Positions 61,982-64,000 of a DNA stretch of 64,000 bases are shown here, piece by piece (the stretch's first letter is position 1; each line of letters starts with the position of its first letter). The position numbers and the translations under genes are program-made. The notes under the pieces are model-generated. The model ran no database searches and had not been told where the DNA came from. It saw nothing but the letters and a program-made list of their open reading frames with translations. Origin of the DNA: Porphyrobacter sp. (GTDB lineage: Bacteria > Pseudomonadota > Alphaproteobacteria > Sphingomonadales > Sphingomonadaceae); contig JAPZRO010000002.1 of the NCBI GenBank assembly GCA_027531395.1, positions 62,001 to 126,000 on the forward strand. The letters are read 5' to 3'.

Positions 61982-62069
61982 CGGGGAACTCCTTGATGGA
62001 ATCGCGGGGGGTTGGCGGCGTTTTGCTCGCGCTCCATGACAGAACTATGGCGCGGACGGCAAGCGCCGG

Positions 62070-63185
62070 TCAGAGCGGCGGCAACTGGCTGAAATCAGTG
62101 AGCGCCGCATCGCGCATCCCGCGCCAGACATTGCGCGCCTGCACCGTCTCGGCCACGTCATGGACGCGCAGCAGGTGAACGCCCGCCTCCATCCCCTTCA
62201 CCGCGAGAGCGATCGAGCCCGCCAGCCGCGCATCGGCGCTTTCCTCGCCCGAGAGCGCGCCGATCATGCGCTTGCGGCTCACGCCCAGCAGGATCGGGCT
62301 GCCGAGTGCGTGGAACAGCGGCAGGGCATTGAGCAGCGCAAGGTTTTCAGCCAGCGACTTGCCGAAGCCGATGCCCGGATCGAGGATGATGCGTGCCTCG
62401 GCAACGCCAGCAGCAATCGCCCGCTCGCGCGCCAGCTTGAGGAAGTCGAACACCTCGCACACGACATCGCGGTACTGGCCCCCGGCGTGCAGATCCTCGC
62501 CAGCGCCGGGCGCGTGCATGAGCACCACCGGGCAGCCGCTCGCAGCGACCAGCTCGATGCTGCGCGGATCATAGCGCAGGGCGGACACATCATTGGCCAT
62601 GTGCGCTCCGGCGGCCAATGCCGCTTCCAGCACGCCCGCGCGGCGGGTGTCGACGCTGATCGCGGCGCCCATGCTGGCGCAGTATTCGACCGCGGGAATG
62701 ACGCGGCGGATTTCCTCGTCCTCGAAGGTCGCCGAAGCGCCCGGGCGGGTGCTTTCCCCGCCGATGTCGATAATCGCAGCGCCCGCTTCGAGCATCGCGG
62801 CGGCGGCATCACGCCCCGCCTGCGGGTCGATGTTCTTGCCGCCGTCGGAGAAGCTGTCGGGCGTGACGTTGAGGATGCCCATGACCTGCGGCTGGTCGAG
62901 CCGGACGGTGCGGTTGCCGAGCTGGAGCGGCGCGTGGATTTTGCGCAGATTGTCCCACTGCCGCGCCGCCTCGCGCGCTGCGAGATCGGGCAGGCGGGCG
63001 ATCGCAGCCGCCATGCCGGAAGGCGTGGTGATGATCCGCTCGGCCACCTCACCCGTAGCCTCGCGCAGCACCAGCGCAAATTCGCGGGCATAGGCCATCG
63101 AGCCGCCGAGCCGCACCGCATCGCCATCCACGGCCTGCGGGCCGGTAACCAGGGTGACGGGGAAGAGATAGACGCTATCGGTCAC
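62070..63185 (-). CDS. folP: Dihydropteroate synthase (FolP) with N-terminal extension
   Basis: Makes dihydropteroate from pABA and 6-hydroxymethyl-dihydropterin pyrophosphate; the sulfonamide target. Conserved blocks: MGILNVTPDSFSDGGK, IIDIGGESTRPGA, SVDTRRAGVLEAAL, NDVSAL, ILDPGIGFGKSLAENLALL, LLGVSRKRMIG and LRVHDVAETVQA. The start is GTG 63185. With 371 residues it is about 90 longer than usual at the N-terminus (MTDSVYLFPVTLVTGPQ), a small extra domain of unknown role. It starts 9 bp after the ccrM stop. Confidence 0.96.
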   Translation of the reverse strand: MTDSVYLFPVTLVTGPQAVDGDAVRLGGSMAYAREFALVLREATGEVAERIITTPSGMAAAIARLPDLAAREAARQWDNLRKIHAPLQLGNRTVRLDQPQVMGILNVTPDSFSDGGKNIDPQAGRDAAAAMLEAGAAIIDIGGESTRPGASATFEDEEIRRVIPAVEYCASMGAAISVDTRRAGVLEAALAAGAHMANDVSALRYDPRSIELVAASGCPVVLMHAPGAGEDLHAGGQYRDVVCEVFDFLKLARERAIAAGVAEARIILDPGIGFGKSLAENLALLNALPLFHALGSPILLGVSRKRMIGALSGEESADARLAGSIALAVKGMEAGVHLLRVHDVAETVQARNVWRGMRDAALTDFSQLPPL

Positions 63186-63194
63186 GGGCCGCGA

Positions 63195-64000
<806 letters not shown>

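Overview
The window is a gene-dense, GC-rich stretch of ordinary chromosome from an alphaproteobacterium. It most likely comes from Sphingomonadales, family Erythrobacteraceae (Erythrobacter/Porphyrobacter-like). That placement is an inference from several features together: a CcrM-type adenine methyltransferase next to a long folP, two TonB-dependent receptors, a K+-independent membrane pyrophosphatase, a split three-gene transhydrogenase with an aa3-oxidase subunit IV-like miniprotein, DUF2332/DUF885/ABA4-like proteins and a WS/DGAT acyltransferase. No prophage, insertion sequence, CRISPR array, rRNA or plasmid gene is visible. About 58 protein genes and one tRNA are supported. Genes overlap heavily by ATGA-type junctions, so many are probably translationally coupled.

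Layout. 1-5.0 kb: end of an alpha/beta hydrolase, a DUF2332 gene on the opposite strand, then hisG-hisD-nusB-thiL. 5.1-10.4 kb: hppA with a clear terminator, a FemAB/GNAT-like plus JmjC/cupin-like gene pair, and tesB, closed by a palindromic interspersed element. 10.5-16 kb: a universal stress protein gene and a carotenoid oxygenase gene diverge from an interval holding an FNR/FixK-type box; then a DUF885 metallohydrolase and an OmpA-family protein. 16-21.8 kb: uvrC opposite an HI0933-family flavoprotein, then a coupled WS/DGAT acyltransferase and alpha/beta hydrolase. 21.8-25 kb: a TonB-dependent receptor with a very unusual insertion. 25.3-28.3 kb: infA-maf-RNase E/G-like-yacG, tRNA-Phe(GAA), purC. 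28.4-36 kb: DUF3857/transglutaminase and M16 peptidase genes with matching promoters, a perfect bidirectional terminator, and a second TonB receptor. 36-45 kb: purS-purQ, a PAS-GGDEF-EAL protein, glmS, an isolated cpaF, a DMT transporter and an entericidin-like lipoprotein. 44.6-53.5 kb (minus strand): dgt operon (dgt, NAD(P)-binding protein, ABA4-like, acyl-CoA synthetase, DUF938), an Asp/Glu racemase-like gene, and a beta-helix/diheme cytochrome/hydrolase operon. 53.6-58.2 kb: transhydrogenase operon carrying two or three extra genes. 58.4-64 kb: a response regulator with a degenerate sigma-54 contact loop, an SDR, a perfect parS palindrome, a PhoD-like phosphatase, folP and ccrM (cut by the window end).

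How it fits together. The window combines housekeeping metabolism (histidine, purine, thiamine, folate, glucosamine-6-phosphate) with membrane energetics (H+-PPase, proton-translocating transhydrogenase), lipid/acyl metabolism (TesB, WS/DGAT, acyl-CoA synthetase) and chromosome/cell-cycle biology (CcrM, parS, dGTPase). The least understood pieces are the TonB receptor with a duplicated cysteine-bounded module, the extra genes inside the pnt operon, and the beta-helix/diheme cytochrome/hydrolase operon. No wholly new system can be proven from sequence alone.
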